This document shows positions 8,246-17,788 of a stretch of DNA of 64,000 bases, one piece after another. The notes beneath the pieces are model-generated. The model made no database searches and had not been told where the DNA came from. It saw only the letters and a program-made list of their open reading frames with translations. The stretch covers positions 62,001 to 126,000 of the forward strand of contig NZ_JACPYU010000003.1 of the NCBI RefSeq assembly GCF_016195855.1, read 5' to 3'. The position numbers and the translations under genes were made by a program. Each line of letters starts with the position of its first letter. Position 1 is the stretch's first letter. Origin of the DNA: Aquabacterium sp. GTDB lineage: Bacteria > Pseudomonadota > Gammaproteobacteria > Burkholderiales > Burkholderiaceae_C.

Positions 8246-8905
8246 ATGACCACCGTCACCAACAACACAGCGACCAGCGGCACCGCCGCCACGTCAAGCA
8301 CAGCGACCACGTCCAAGAACAGCATGTCCGAGGCTTCGGACCGCTTCCTCAAGCTGCTGGTCACCCAGATGCAGAACCAGGACCCGCTCAACCCGGCCGA
8401 CAACTCGCAGATCACCAGCCAGATGGCGCAGATCAACACGGTCACGGGCATCGACAAGCTCAACACCACGATGACGAGCATGAGCACCAACATGACGCAA
8501 CTGCAGATGCTGCAAGGCGCCAGCCTGGTGGGGCATTCGGTCGTCATGGAAGGCAACCAGCTGGGCACCAACACGGCAGGCAACGGCGTGGGTGGCTATC
8601 AACTGGCCGCCGCCGCATCCAACGTCCAGGTCGATATCTACAACTCGGCCGGCATCAAGCTCGACACCATCACGCAAAGCGGCATGAGCGCCGGCCTGCA
8701 GTCCTTCGAATGGAAGCCGCCCACGGGCACCAGCATGAGCGGCCTGACCTTCAAGGTCACAGCCAACAGTGGCGGCAAGGCCATCACCAGCACGCCCATG
8801 ATGAGCGACCTGGTCGACGCCGTCAGCACCGGCAGCAGCGGGCTCATGCTGGAGCTGCGCAACTCGGGCAGCACCGCCTACAACAAGATCAAGACCGTGT
8901 CCTGA
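8246..8905 (+). CDS. flgD: Flagellar hook assembly protein FlgD (hook cap)
   Basis: Scaffold that caps the growing hook and is later replaced by FlgK. The 219-residue length is typical. After a Thr/Ala/Ser-rich disordered start comes the conserved FlgD motif DRFLKLLVTQMQNQDPLNP at about residues 32-50, then the IF-type domain (VGHSVVMEG, YNSAGIKLDTI, FEWKPPTG) built from Ig-like and tudor-like folds. It lies between flgC and flgE in the standard order. Confidence 0.96.
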   Translation: MTTVTNNTATSGTAATSSTATTSKNSMSEASDRFLKLLVTQMQNQDPLNPADNSQITSQMAQINTVTGIDKLNTTMTSMSTNMTQLQMLQGASLVGHSVVMEGNQLGTNTAGNGVGGYQLAAAASNVQVDIYNSAGIKLDTITQSGMSAGLQSFEWKPPTGTSMSGLTFKVTANSGGKAITSTPMMSDLVDAVSTGSSGLMLELRNSGSTAYNKIKTVS

Positions 8906-8961
8906 TCGACTCCCCCACCGTTTTCACCACGCCACCGCAGTAACGCCGAAAGGACATCACC

Positions 8962-10266
8962 ATGGGCTTCCAGCAAGGACTATCCGGTCTGAACATCTCC
9001 AGTAAAAATCTGGAGGTGATCGGCAACAACGTGGCCAACGCAAATACCTACGGTGCCAAGTCATCGCGCGCCGAGTTTGCCGACATGTATGCGGCCTCCC
9101 TGGGCGGCGGCGGCAGCAACGGCATCGGTATCGGCGCCCGCGTGGCGGCCGTGGCGCAGCAGTTCACGCAAGGCAACATCACCACCACGTCCAACAGCCT
9201 GGACCTGGCCATCAACGGCCGGGGCTTCTTCGCGCTGGCCGACTCGCAAGGTGAGACGGTCTATTCGCGCAATGGCCAGTTCAAGCGCGATGCCAATGGC
9301 TACCTGATCAACAACGAGAAGCACCAGTTGCTGGGCCAGGCCCTGGATGCCACCGGCGCCCCCGCAGGCCCGGCCGGCACGCCCATCCAGCTGACCAACG
9401 ACAGCTCGCCACCGCAAAAGGCCAGTGCCATCACCATGACGGCCAACATGGACGCGCGTGCCAAGCCCATTGCCACGGCCATTGACTTCGCGGACTCCAA
9501 GACCTACAGCTTCGTCACATCCCAGACGGCCTATGGTGACAACGGCGCACCCATCGCCCTGAACTACTACTTCAAGAAGACCGCCGACCCCACCCCTGGC
9601 GACCCCACCCTGACGCCCCCTGACCCGGGCACCGGCGGCACCTGGGAGGTCTACCTGAGCGCGGACGGCAATACCAATGCGGCCTCGGTACAGAACGACG
9701 GCGGCAGCCCCGCGCTGCCCACCCCGATCGCCACCTTCACGTACAACGCCAATGGCACCCTGCCCACTGGCACGGTGTTCACGATCCCGTCCATTCCGGG
9801 CGGCAACAACGGCCAGCCACTGACGGGCGTCACGCTCGACATCAGCGGCAACACCGAATACTCGGGCGCCTACTCCGTCACCGACCTGTCCGGCGGCGGT
9901 TATGCCCAGGGCAACCTGTCGGACTTCGTGATCGAAACCGACGGCACCGTGACCGCCCGCTACACGAACGGCCAGTCCAAGGCCCTGGCCCGTGTCCAGC
10001 TTGCCGACTTCAAGAACCTCAACGGCCTGCAACCGGTTGGCTCCAATGAATGGAAGCCCACTGCGTCGTCGGGCGACCCGCTGCCCCTGGGCACGCCCGG
10101 CAGCGGCGTTTACGGCCTGCTGCAGTCCGGCGCACTGGAAGAGTCCAACGTGGACCTGACCGGTGAGCTGGTCAACATGATCGTCGCCCAGCGTGCCTAC
10201 CAGGCCAACGCCCAGACCATCAAGGCCGAAGACCAGGTCCAGCAAACGCTGGTGAACCTGCGTTGA
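8962..10266 (+). CDS. flgE: Flagellar hook protein FlgE
   Basis: Main subunit of the universal joint, 434 residues. The N-terminal signature MGFQQGLSGLNISSKNLEVIGNNVANANTYG and the C-terminal VDLTGELVNMIVAQRAYQANAQTIKAEDQVQQTLVNLR are diagnostic. A variable surface-exposed middle (roughly residues 150-330, rich in Pro, Gly, Thr and Asp) carries the FlgE D2 region. Placement after flgD, before flgF, and an AAAGGAC ribosome site support the start. Confidence 0.97.
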   Translation: MGFQQGLSGLNISSKNLEVIGNNVANANTYGAKSSRAEFADMYAASLGGGGSNGIGIGARVAAVAQQFTQGNITTTSNSLDLAINGRGFFALADSQGETVYSRNGQFKRDANGYLINNEKHQLLGQALDATGAPAGPAGTPIQLTNDSSPPQKASAITMTANMDARAKPIATAIDFADSKTYSFVTSQTAYGDNGAPIALNYYFKKTADPTPGDPTLTPPDPGTGGTWEVYLSADGNTNAASVQNDGGSPALPTPIATFTYNANGTLPTGTVFTIPSIPGGNNGQPLTGVTLDISGNTEYSGAYSVTDLSGGGYAQGNLSDFVIETDGTVTARYTNGQSKALARVQLADFKNLNGLQPVGSNEWKPTASSGDPLPLGTPGSGVYGLLQSGALEESNVDLTGELVNMIVAQRAYQANAQTIKAEDQVQQTLVNLR

Positions 10267-10301
10267 TGACCGGCCGCATCCAGCAGTAACAGGAGCACAA
10301 G

Positions 10302-11030
10302 ATGGACCGCATGATCTACGTGAGCATGGCTGGCGCCAAGATGAACATGCAGCGCCAGGACGTGTTGTCCAACAACCTGGCCAACGTCAGCACCACCGGC
10401 TTTCGGGCCGAGCTGGAGGCTGTGCGGGCCGTGCCTGTGCGGGGCGATGGCGCCAGCACGCGTGTTTACTCGCTGGAAACCACGGTGGGCTACGACGACA
10501 GCGCCGGGCCCGTGACCTTCACCGGGCGTTCGCTGGATGTGGCCGCGCAAGGCAAGACCTGGATGGCCGTGCAGGCCCTGGATGGCACCGAGGCTTACAC
10601 CCGCTCCGGCTCGTTCGCGGTCAATGCCGAGGGCATGCTGGTCACGCACAGCGGCCTGCCGGTGATGGGTGATGGTGGCCCGATCACCATCCCTGCCGGC
10701 GCCGAGCCCAGCATCGCGCCAGACGGCACGGTCAGCGCCAAGGCCGCCAACGGCAAGACCACTGGTGTGGGCAAGCTCAAGCTGGTGACCCCGCAAGACA
10801 AGATGGTGCGCGGCGATGACGGCTTGTTTCGCGCGCAGGACGGCGCCGAACTGCCGGCCGATGCCACTGCCCGCGTGCAGGACGGCTCGCTGGAAGGCTC
10901 CAACGTCAACCCCATCGAGACCATGGTGTCGATGATTGCCGCGGCCCGCCAGTTCGAGACCCAGATGAAGATGATGCAGACCGCCGAGTCCGACGAGAAG
11001 GCCGCAGCGCAGTTGCTGTCCGGCGGTTGA
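10302..11030 (+). CDS. flgF: Flagellar basal body rod protein FlgF
   Basis: Rod protein of 242 residues. It begins MDRMIYVSMAGAKMNMQRQDVLSNNLANVSTTGFRAEL, the usual FlgF opening, contains the GDGGPITIP and VGKLKLVTP blocks of the rod/hook family, and ends with the coiled VNPIETMVSMIAAARQFETQMKMMQTAE segment. An AGGAG ribosome site is present just upstream. It is homologous to FlgG, with which it forms the rod. Confidence 0.96.
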   Translation: MDRMIYVSMAGAKMNMQRQDVLSNNLANVSTTGFRAELEAVRAVPVRGDGASTRVYSLETTVGYDDSAGPVTFTGRSLDVAAQGKTWMAVQALDGTEAYTRSGSFAVNAEGMLVTHSGLPVMGDGGPITIPAGAEPSIAPDGTVSAKAANGKTTGVGKLKLVTPQDKMVRGDDGLFRAQDGAELPADATARVQDGSLEGSNVNPIETMVSMIAAARQFETQMKMMQTAESDEKAAAQLLSGG

Positions 11031-11077
11031 CCACTGATTTGATTTGAGACGGCGCGCAGGCGCCAAGGAGCAATGCC

Positions 11078-11860
11078 ATGATGCGTTCACTGTGGGTATC
11101 GAAGTCCGGCATGGAAGCCCAGCAGACCCAGCTGGATCACATTTCCCAGAACCTGGCCAACAGCGGCACCAATGGCTACAAGCAGTCGCACGCCATTTTT
11201 GAAGACCTGATGTACCAGAACCTGCGGCAAAGCGGTGCCAACAGCTCGGAGCAAACCCAGCTGCCCACCGGCTTGCAGGTTGGCCTGGGCGTGCGCGCCG
11301 TGGCCACCTCGCGCCAGTTCACGCAGGGCACGCTCACGCAGACCTCGAACAACCTGGACCTGGCCATCCAGGGCAAGGGCTTCTTCCAGATCACCATGCC
11401 CGATGGCACCACCGGCTACACCCGCGATGGCGCCTTCCAGATGGACGCACAAGGCCAGCTGGTCACCAACAACGGCTACCTGGTGCAACCAGGCATCACC
11501 GTGCCGGCCAACGCCACCAACGTGACGATCGGCAACGATGGCACGGTCACGGCCTCCATCCCCGGCCAGGTCCAGCCGCAGAACCTGGGGCAGATCCAGC
11601 TGGCGTCCTTCGTGAACCCGGCCGGCCTGGAGCCCAAGGGCCAGAACCTGTTTGCCGAGACCACCGCCTCGGGTGCCCCGCAGACCGGTGCGCCCACCGA
11701 GCAAGGCATGGGCACCTTGTCGCAAGGTTTTGTCGAATCGTCCAACGTGAACGTGGTGCAGGAACTGGTGACCATGATCCAGACCCAGCGCGCGTACGAG
11801 CTCAACTCCAAGGCCATCCAGACCTCGGACCAGATGCTGCAGAAACTGGGACAAATGTGA
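11078..11860 (+). CDS. flgG: Flagellar basal body distal rod protein FlgG
   Basis: Distal rod subunit of 260 residues, the normal length. It opens MMRSLWVSKSGMEAQQTQLDHISQNLANSGTNGYK, carries the FlgG-typical DLAIQGKGFFQITMPDG and GYTRDGAFQMDAQGQLV, and ends NVVQELVTMIQTQRAYELNSKAIQTSDQMLQKLGQM. Two ATG codons in tandem leave a one-codon ambiguity. An AAGGAG ribosome site precedes them. The stop overlaps the flgH start by one base. Confidence 0.97.
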   Translation: MMRSLWVSKSGMEAQQTQLDHISQNLANSGTNGYKQSHAIFEDLMYQNLRQSGANSSEQTQLPTGLQVGLGVRAVATSRQFTQGTLTQTSNNLDLAIQGKGFFQITMPDGTTGYTRDGAFQMDAQGQLVTNNGYLVQPGITVPANATNVTIGNDGTVTASIPGQVQPQNLGQIQLASFVNPAGLEPKGQNLFAETTASGAPQTGAPTEQGMGTLSQGFVESSNVNVVQELVTMIQTQRAYELNSKAIQTSDQMLQKLGQM

Positions 11861-12534
11861 TGAACGTCCTGCGCAAGCTGCTGCCGGTCTGCCTGCCCGC
11901 TACCTTGCTGGCCGGTTGCGTCACCACCTCGCCCAAAGTGGACGTGGCCGAGCCCACGCAGGCTCGCCCGTCTGCGGCCGCCTATGCGCCGGTCAACAAT
12001 GGCGCCATCTTCCAGGCGGGGGGCTACCGCCCCTTGTACGAAACCCACCGCGCACGCATGGTGGGCGACATCATCACCGTCACCATCAGCGAGGCCACAT
12101 CGGCCAAGCAGGAAACCACCAGCTCCATCGAGAAAAAGGGCAGCGTGAGCAGCGCCATCACGGCCGTGCCGCTCATTCGCCTGGACCAGGTGGCCAAACT
12201 GGGCGCGGCGGGCTCGTCGGACAACAAGTTCGACGGCACGGGCAGCACCGCGGCCACCGGCAATTTCACCGGCACCATCACCGCCACCGTCACCGAGGTG
12301 CTGCCCAATGGCCACCTGATCGTGGCCGGCGAAAAGCAGATCGGCGTGGCCAAGAACGTCGATGTGCTGCGTTTCTCGGGCCAGGTGGACCCGGTCAGCA
12401 TCCAGCCCGGCAACACCGTGCTGTCCAGCCAGATCGCCAACGTGCGCATCGAGCACATGGGCCGAGGCGCCCAGCAAGATGCCCAGGGAATAGGCTGGCT
12501 TGCCCACTTCTTTTTGAGCATTTCGCCGTTCTAA
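11860..12534 (+). CDS. flgH: Flagellar L-ring protein FlgH (lipoprotein)
   Basis: Outer-membrane lipoprotein that forms the L ring around the rod. 224 residues. The N-terminus carries a lipoprotein signal with an LAGC lipobox at about residues 17-20 (lipidated Cys near residue 20). Family blocks include GAIFQAGGYRPLYETHRARMVGDIITVTISE, GNFTGTITATVTEVLPNGHLIVAGEKQI and RFSGQVDPVSIQPGNTVLSSQIAN. The ATG at 11860 shares its first base with the flgG TGA; a GTG one codon upstream is less likely. Confidence 0.96.
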   Translation: MNVLRKLLPVCLPATLLAGCVTTSPKVDVAEPTQARPSAAAYAPVNNGAIFQAGGYRPLYETHRARMVGDIITVTISEATSAKQETTSSIEKKGSVSSAITAVPLIRLDQVAKLGAAGSSDNKFDGTGSTAATGNFTGTITATVTEVLPNGHLIVAGEKQIGVAKNVDVLRFSGQVDPVSIQPGNTVLSSQIANVRIEHMGRGAQQDAQGIGWLAHFFLSISPF

Positions 12535-12562
12535 AGAACTCGACAATGAAGCCGAACCCCCA

Positions 12563-12645
12563 AGGAAACGACGGGCCGCCCCTAGTTTCCTGGTACCCCC
12601 TCGGGGGGCCTGACGCGTAGTGGCAGGTCCGGGGGCCCTATATCT
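12563..12645. repeat. GC-rich palindromic intergenic element between flgH and flgI
   Basis: The 125-base gap in an otherwise tight operon holds nested palindromes: AGGAAAC (12563-12569) pairs with GTTTCCT (12585-12591) around GGGCCGCCCC, then CCCCC-TC-GGGGG (12596-12607), then a further GGTCCGGGGGCCC run. It looks like a REP-type element of the 'CCCCTCGGGGGG' kind that I associate with Comamonadaceae intergenic regions (memory, not a search). As RNA it could act as an attenuator or an mRNA-stabilising fold. Confidence 0.5.
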
Positions 12646-12659
12646 AGGATTTCGGCCTC

Positions 12660-13790
12660 ATGGACACCTCGGATCGCCTCCTCAAACTGCTGATCGGCCT
12701 GGCCTTCCTGGCCGCCTCCGCGGCCCTGTGGTGGCCGGTGGATGCCAAAGCCGTTCGCCTCAAGGAAATCGCCGCCGTTCAAGGCGTGCGCAGCAACCAG
12801 CTGATGGGCTACGGCCTGGTCGTGGGCCTGGACGGCACCGGCGACCAGACCACCCAGGCGCCCTTCACTGCCCAGAGCCTCAACGCCATGCTGCAGCAGA
12901 TGGGCATCACCATGCCCGCTGGTGCCACCATGCAGCTCAAGAACGTGGCGGCCGTGATGGTCACCGCGTCCCTGCCCCCCTTTGCGCAACCCGGCCAGGC
13001 CCTGGACGTGACCGTGTCCTCCATGGGCAATGCCAAATCGCTGCGCGGCGGCACCCTGATCGCCACCCCGCTCAAGGGCGCTGACGGCCAGATCTACGCC
13101 ATGGCGCAAGGCAGCCTGGTGATCTCCGGTGCCGGCGCTTCCGCAGGCGGCGCCAAAGTCCAGGTCAACCAGCTCAGCGCCGGCCGCATCCCCAGTGGTG
13201 CCACCGTCGAGCGCAGCGTGCCCACACCCTGGCTGCAAAGCAGCACCGTGCAATACGACGTGCAGGCCGACGACTTCAACACCGCCCGCGAAGTGGCCAA
13301 CGCCATCAACAAGGCCAAGGGCCCCGGCACCGCCGAGGCCCTCAACGGCCGCACGGTCAACGTCAACCTGCCCGCCCAGCCTGGTGCGCGTGTGGCCTTC
13401 ATGGCCGACCTGGAAAACCTGTCCATCGACAAGGCCACGCCGGCTGCACGCATCGTGATCAATGCCCGCACCGGCTCCATCGTGCTCAACCAGGCCGTGA
13501 CCATCGGGCCTTGCGCCGTGGCGCACGGCAACCTGTCGGTGACCATCAGCTCCACCCCGGTGATCAGCCAGCCCAGCCCCATGTCGCAAGGGCAGACCGT
13601 GGCCACCGAGAAGACCGACATCCGCATCAACCAGGAGCCCGGCGCCCTGATCCAGATGCCCGCCGGCACCAAGCTCACTGACGTCGTCAAGGCCCTCAAC
13701 AGCCTTGGCGCCAACCCGCAGGACCTGCTGGCCATCCTGCAAGCCATGAAGGCGGCCGGCGCTCTCCAAGCCGAGCTGGAGGTGATCTGA
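12660..13790 (+). CDS. flgI: Flagellar P-ring protein FlgI
   Basis: Periplasmic protein forming the P ring in the peptidoglycan layer. 376 residues. A signal peptide is visible (hydrophobic LIGLAFLAASAALWW, cleavage likely after DAKA). The mature start RLKEIAAVQGVRSNQLMGYGLVVGL is highly characteristic, as are NVAAVMVTASLPPFAQPGQ, GNAKSLRGGTLIATPLKGADGQIYAMAQG and the C-terminal LTDVVKALNSLGANPQDLLAILQAMKAAGAL. It needs FlgA for folding and assembly. Its stop overlaps the flgJ start by one base. Confidence 0.97.
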   Translation: MDTSDRLLKLLIGLAFLAASAALWWPVDAKAVRLKEIAAVQGVRSNQLMGYGLVVGLDGTGDQTTQAPFTAQSLNAMLQQMGITMPAGATMQLKNVAAVMVTASLPPFAQPGQALDVTVSSMGNAKSLRGGTLIATPLKGADGQIYAMAQGSLVISGAGASAGGAKVQVNQLSAGRIPSGATVERSVPTPWLQSSTVQYDVQADDFNTAREVANAINKAKGPGTAEALNGRTVNVNLPAQPGARVAFMADLENLSIDKATPAARIVINARTGSIVLNQAVTIGPCAVAHGNLSVTISSTPVISQPSPMSQGQTVATEKTDIRINQEPGALIQMPAGTKLTDVVKALNSLGANPQDLLAILQAMKAAGALQAELEVI

Positions 13791-14713
13791 TGAGCCTGAA
13801 TGCAACTTCCAAACAGTCCAATGGACTGACCCTTGACCTGCGCTCCCTGGACAGCCTCAAGGCCACGTCTGGCAAGGACCCCAAGGCAGGCATCAAGGAC
13901 ACCGCCAAGCAGCTTGAAGGCCTGTTCATGCAGGAGCTGGTCAAGAGCATGCGCTCGACCACGATGAACAGCGGCATGATGGACAACTCGGCCACCGAGA
14001 TGGGCACCAACATGCTCGACACGCAGCTGGCCAACCAGATGACCGGCCTGCCCGGCGGCTTGAGCGACCTCATCACCAAGCAGCTGGAACGCCAGATGGG
14101 CATCGCCAGCAAGGACAGCAAGGGCAGCCCGCTCAAAGGCCTGGGCGACCTGTCGAGCCGCCTGCAGGATGACCCCGGCAACACGACCAGCGCCACCCGC
14201 AGCACACCCGACGCCCCTTACGTTGACAACAAGAACCTGAGCGCCTCGGAGCGCTTCGTGCGCAAACACCAGGAAGCCGCCAAGGCAGCCGAATCGGCCA
14301 CCGGCATCCCTGCGTCCAACATCCTGGGCCAGGCCGCACTGGAGTCGGGCTGGGGCAAGCACGAAATCCGCATGAAGGACGGCGCATCCAGCCACAACCT
14401 GTTTGGCATCAAGGCCACCTCCGACTGGAAGGGCAAGGTCGCCGAGGTCACCACCACCGAATACATCGGCGGGGTGGCCCGCAAAGTGACCGCCAAATTC
14501 CGTGCGTATGACTCTTATGCAGACGCTTTCACGGACCACGCCAAGCTGCTCAGCAAGAGCCCGCGCTACAGTCAGACGGTGGCTCAGGCCGACACGGCCA
14601 GTGGCTTTGCCCGCGGATTGCAGAAAGCGGGCTACGCCACTGACCCGGCATATGCAGACAAGCTCACGAAGGTGATCAACACCACCTTGCGTCTGCAAAA
14701 GACCGTCACCTGA
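13790..14713 (+). CDS. flgJ: Flagellar assembly peptidoglycan hydrolase FlgJ
   Basis: A 307-residue bifunctional rod-cap protein. Residues ~30-105 form the rod-binding domain (KDTAKQLEGLFMQELVKSMR, LANQMTGLPGGLSDLI). After a polar linker, residues ~155-305 form a GH73-type glucosaminidase domain with IPASNILGQAALESGWGKHEI (catalytic Glu in LESGW), SHNLFGIKA and FRAYDSYADAFTDHAKLL. This is the two-domain beta/gammaproteobacterial form. It cuts peptidoglycan to let the rod pass. Confidence 0.96.
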   Translation: MSLNATSKQSNGLTLDLRSLDSLKATSGKDPKAGIKDTAKQLEGLFMQELVKSMRSTTMNSGMMDNSATEMGTNMLDTQLANQMTGLPGGLSDLITKQLERQMGIASKDSKGSPLKGLGDLSSRLQDDPGNTTSATRSTPDAPYVDNKNLSASERFVRKHQEAAKAAESATGIPASNILGQAALESGWGKHEIRMKDGASSHNLFGIKATSDWKGKVAEVTTTEYIGGVARKVTAKFRAYDSYADAFTDHAKLLSKSPRYSQTVAQADTASGFARGLQKAGYATDPAYADKLTKVINTTLRLQKTVT

Positions 14714-14733
14714 CGGCCTGACAGGAGTACACC

Positions 14734-16510
14734 ATGGGTTCAGGCATCTTCTCGATCGGGACGTCGGCCATGACGGCCACTCAAGCCATGCTTGACACGG
14801 TCTCGCACAACATCAGCAACGTCAACACGCCGGGTTACTCGCAACAGAGCGTCGATCTGGCCACCCAGGGCGGCATGTACACCGGCGGGGGCTTTTATGG
14901 CCGCGGCGTGAAGGTGGTCACGGTCAGCCGCTCGACCAACGAATTCCTGGTCAAGCAGGTCAACGTCAACACGGCGCAAAACAGCGCCGACCAGACCCGG
15001 CTGGACAAGCTCAAGCAACTCGAATCCGTTCTGCCCACCGGTGAAGCCGGCCTGGGCTACTCGGCCAACCAGGTCCTCAATGCCTTCGTGGATGTGGCCA
15101 ACCAGCCTCAGGACGTCTCGGCCCGCCAGGTGGCCCTCGCCCGCGCGCAGGACTGGGTCAGCCGCATGAACACGGCAGGCAAGCAACTCAATGACCTGCA
15201 AGGCGGCGTGATGTCCGACATGGGGACATCGGTTGCACAGGTCAACAACCTGACCAAGCAGATTGCCGAAGTCAACCAGAGCATTGCCAAGTACACCGGC
15301 TCCGGCCATGCACCCAACGACCTGCTGGACAAACGCGATCAACTGATCAAGCAGCTCAACGAACAGGTGCAAGTGACCACGGTCCAGGCCGACGATGGCA
15401 CCACCAGTGTGTTCATGGGCGGCGGCCAGTTGCTGGTGCTGGGCAACGACGCACAGACGCTGACCGTGGTCCACGATGCCACGAACCCGGCCCAGGGCCG
15501 CGTCGCCTTGGCCACCAACGGCACCACACGCGTGCTCGACAGCAGCCAGATGACCGGCGGCACGCTGCATGGCCTCTTGCAGTTCCAGGACTACGACCTG
15601 GCCCAGACCAAGCAGCAACTCGACACCTTCGGCGCCAACTTTGCCGATGCCTTGAATGCGCAACAGGCACTGGGCATTGACCTCAACGGCAATCTGCAGA
15701 CCAGTTTCGACCTGTCTGGCAACCCCGTCAGCAACCCGCTGTTCACCAACACCTCGGACGCGGCCTCCCTGACGCTGGCCATGACCGCACCGAAGGGCCT
15801 GGCGGCCGCCTCCCCTTTGTCGGCCACCACCGCGCTCACCAATACCGGCACCGCCACGATCGACTCGCTCGTCATGGTGCGTGCCCTGCCGACCACCAAT
15901 GCGCTGGACGCCCTCACCTCGCAGCCCACCACCGGCGCGCCGCTGAACGTCGTGTTCGCGACCGACCCGAGCGACCCGACCAAGCTGGTCTACAGCTTCA
16001 CCGACAGCACGGGCGCCCCCCTACAAGGACACCTCCCCGCCACGCAGCTGGACGCCGGGCACCCCCCTGACGGATGCGGACCCGGCCAGCACACCCAGTG
16101 CGGCCCTGTTCAGCCTGAGCATCAAGGGTGCGCCCAAAGCCGGTGACTCGATCCAGATCTCGCGCACGGCCTTCCCTGCATCCAACAACGGCAATGCCAT
16201 GGCGATGCTGGGCCTGCGTGACAAGGCCATCGTGTCGCTGGACGGCGTCTCCACGACCACCGTCACCGATGCCTACTCCCAGATGATCGGCAACCTGGGC
16301 GTGATCGTGCAAGGCGGGCAAACCTCTGCGGACATCTCCAAGACCTTGCTGACCGGCTCGGAGCAGACGCTCACCAGCACCAGCGGTGTGAACCTGGACG
16401 AAGAAGCGGCCAAACTCATCCAGTATCAGCAGAGCTACCAGGCCGCGGCCAAGGTCCTGCAGATCGCCCAGTCCCTTTTCGCAACCTTGCTGCAGACCGC
16501 GCAGGCATAA
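14734..16510 (+). CDS. flgK: Flagellar hook-associated protein 1 FlgK, reading frame broken by one base
   Basis: Hook-filament junction protein. The first frame runs 14734-16146 and starts with the FlgK signature (FSIGTSAMTATQAMLDTVSHNISNVNTPGYSQQ). It loses FlgK character after DSTGAP near 16010-16020. From about 16022 to 16510 the next frame continues normal FlgK (TPGTPLTDADP, FSLSIKGAPKAGDSIQISR, then the C-terminal NLDEEAAKLIQYQQSYQAAAKVLQIAQSLF). Removing one C from the C6 run at 16016-16021 restores a single 591-residue frame of normal length. The cause may be a sequencing or assembly error, a true mutation or phase variation. With the rest of the operon intact, an error or a recent event is most likely. 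flgL follows 15 bases later. Confidence 0.9.
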
Positions 16511-16525
16511 GGAAGGAAGCTGATC

Positions 16526-17761
16526 ATGCGCATCGCAACAGCATACGGCTACGCACAGGCCATCAACAATTTGCAGGACCGCCAGCAAAAGCTGTCCGCC
16601 TCGCAACAACAGCTGACATCTGGCAAACGGGTCAACGTGGCCAGCGACGACCCCACTGCCGCCGCACGGGCCGAGCGCGCCCTGGCCCAGATCTCGCGCA
16701 CCGAAGCAGACCAGCGCACACTCGATGCCAGCCGCAACGTGATGACCATCGCAGAGTCTTCACTGGGGTCGGCCACCGACCTGCTGCAGACAGCACGGGA
16801 AACGCTTGTGGCCGCTGGCAACGGCAGCTACTCGGACAGTGACCGCAAGGCCCTGGTGGCCAAGCTCAAGGACATCCGCTCGCAACTGCTGACCGTGGCC
16901 AACACCTCCGATGGTGGTGGCGGTTATGTCTTCGGGGGACAAGGGTCCTCCTCGCCCCCCTTCATCGATACCACCGCGGGTGTGGTCTTCCAGGGGCAAG
17001 CGGGCGAGACCCTGGCCTCGCAAGCTGACCACCTCAACCTCACAGTGGATGGCCAGCAGGTCTGGCTGAACGCCAAGTCCGGCAACGGCGTCTTCAACAC
17101 CGCACCAGGCACCAACAGCGTGACGGGCGGGGCCAATGGTGGCACGGGCTGGATCAGCTCGGGCTCGGTCACGGCCCCCAGCCAACTGCCCTACCCGGCC
17201 ACGCCCGCCCCCACCTACGCAGTCAATTTCCACGTCACGGGCTCCACCACCACGTACGACGTGCTGGAAGACGGCAACCCCATCGCTTCGGGCCAACCCT
17301 ACACCAGCAATCAGCAGATCGCCATCCCGGGCAAGGGCATGAGTGTGGCCATATCGGGCATCCCTGCCGATGGCGACACCTTCAACGTCACCGAGGCCCA
17401 GAACGACCTCAACGTCTTCACGAGCCTGGACAACACCATTGCCGCATTGCAAGCCACCAACCCGAAAGGTGGTGCCGTGCAACAGGCCGTCAACACGGGC
17501 ATGACCCAGATCGATGCGGCCCTGAGCAGCATCCAGGGCGCCCGCTCGGCCGTGGGCGAGCAACTCAACCGCATGGACGGCATCCAGAGCCGCAACGACA
17601 CGCACAAACTCGCGGCACAGACTGAAAAGTCCAATGCCGAGGATCTCGACATGGTTTCAGCCATCTCCAGCTTCCAGAACCAGCAAACTGGCTATCAGGC
17701 GGCCATTCAGAGCTACGCCTCCATCCAGAAGCTGTCACTGTTCCAGTACATCAACGGCTAA
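16526..17761 (+). CDS. flgL: Flagellar hook-associated protein 3 FlgL
   Basis: Second junction protein between hook and filament; 411 residues. The flagellin-type N-terminus (RIATAYGYAQAINNLQDRQQKLSASQQQLTSGKRVNVASDDPTAAAR) and C-terminus (EDLDMVSAISSFQNQQTGYQAAIQSYASIQKLSLFQYING) form the coiled core. A large variable Gly/Thr/Pro-rich surface insert lies around residues 130-290. An AAGGAAGG ribosome site precedes the start. It is the last flagellar gene of the operon and an expected FlgN client. Confidence 0.95.
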   Translation: MRIATAYGYAQAINNLQDRQQKLSASQQQLTSGKRVNVASDDPTAAARAERALAQISRTEADQRTLDASRNVMTIAESSLGSATDLLQTARETLVAAGNGSYSDSDRKALVAKLKDIRSQLLTVANTSDGGGGYVFGGQGSSSPPFIDTTAGVVFQGQAGETLASQADHLNLTVDGQQVWLNAKSGNGVFNTAPGTNSVTGGANGGTGWISSGSVTAPSQLPYPATPAPTYAVNFHVTGSTTTYDVLEDGNPIASGQPYTSNQQIAIPGKGMSVAISGIPADGDTFNVTEAQNDLNVFTSLDNTIAALQATNPKGGAVQQAVNTGMTQIDAALSSIQGARSAVGEQLNRMDGIQSRNDTHKLAAQTEKSNAEDLDMVSAISSFQNQQTGYQAAIQSYASIQKLSLFQYING

Positions 17762-17788
17762 ATCAAAGGGTAAAGGCAGGCTCCGCAC

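Noticed and set aside
11916..12620. Open frame bridging flgH and the flgH-flgI gap
   Set aside because: Alternate frame of flgH; His/Arg/Gly-rich with no family features.
14734..16510. Programmed frameshift in flgK
   Set aside because: No slippery heptamer with downstream pseudoknot or stop-codon arrangement is seen; a plain homopolymer indel explains it.
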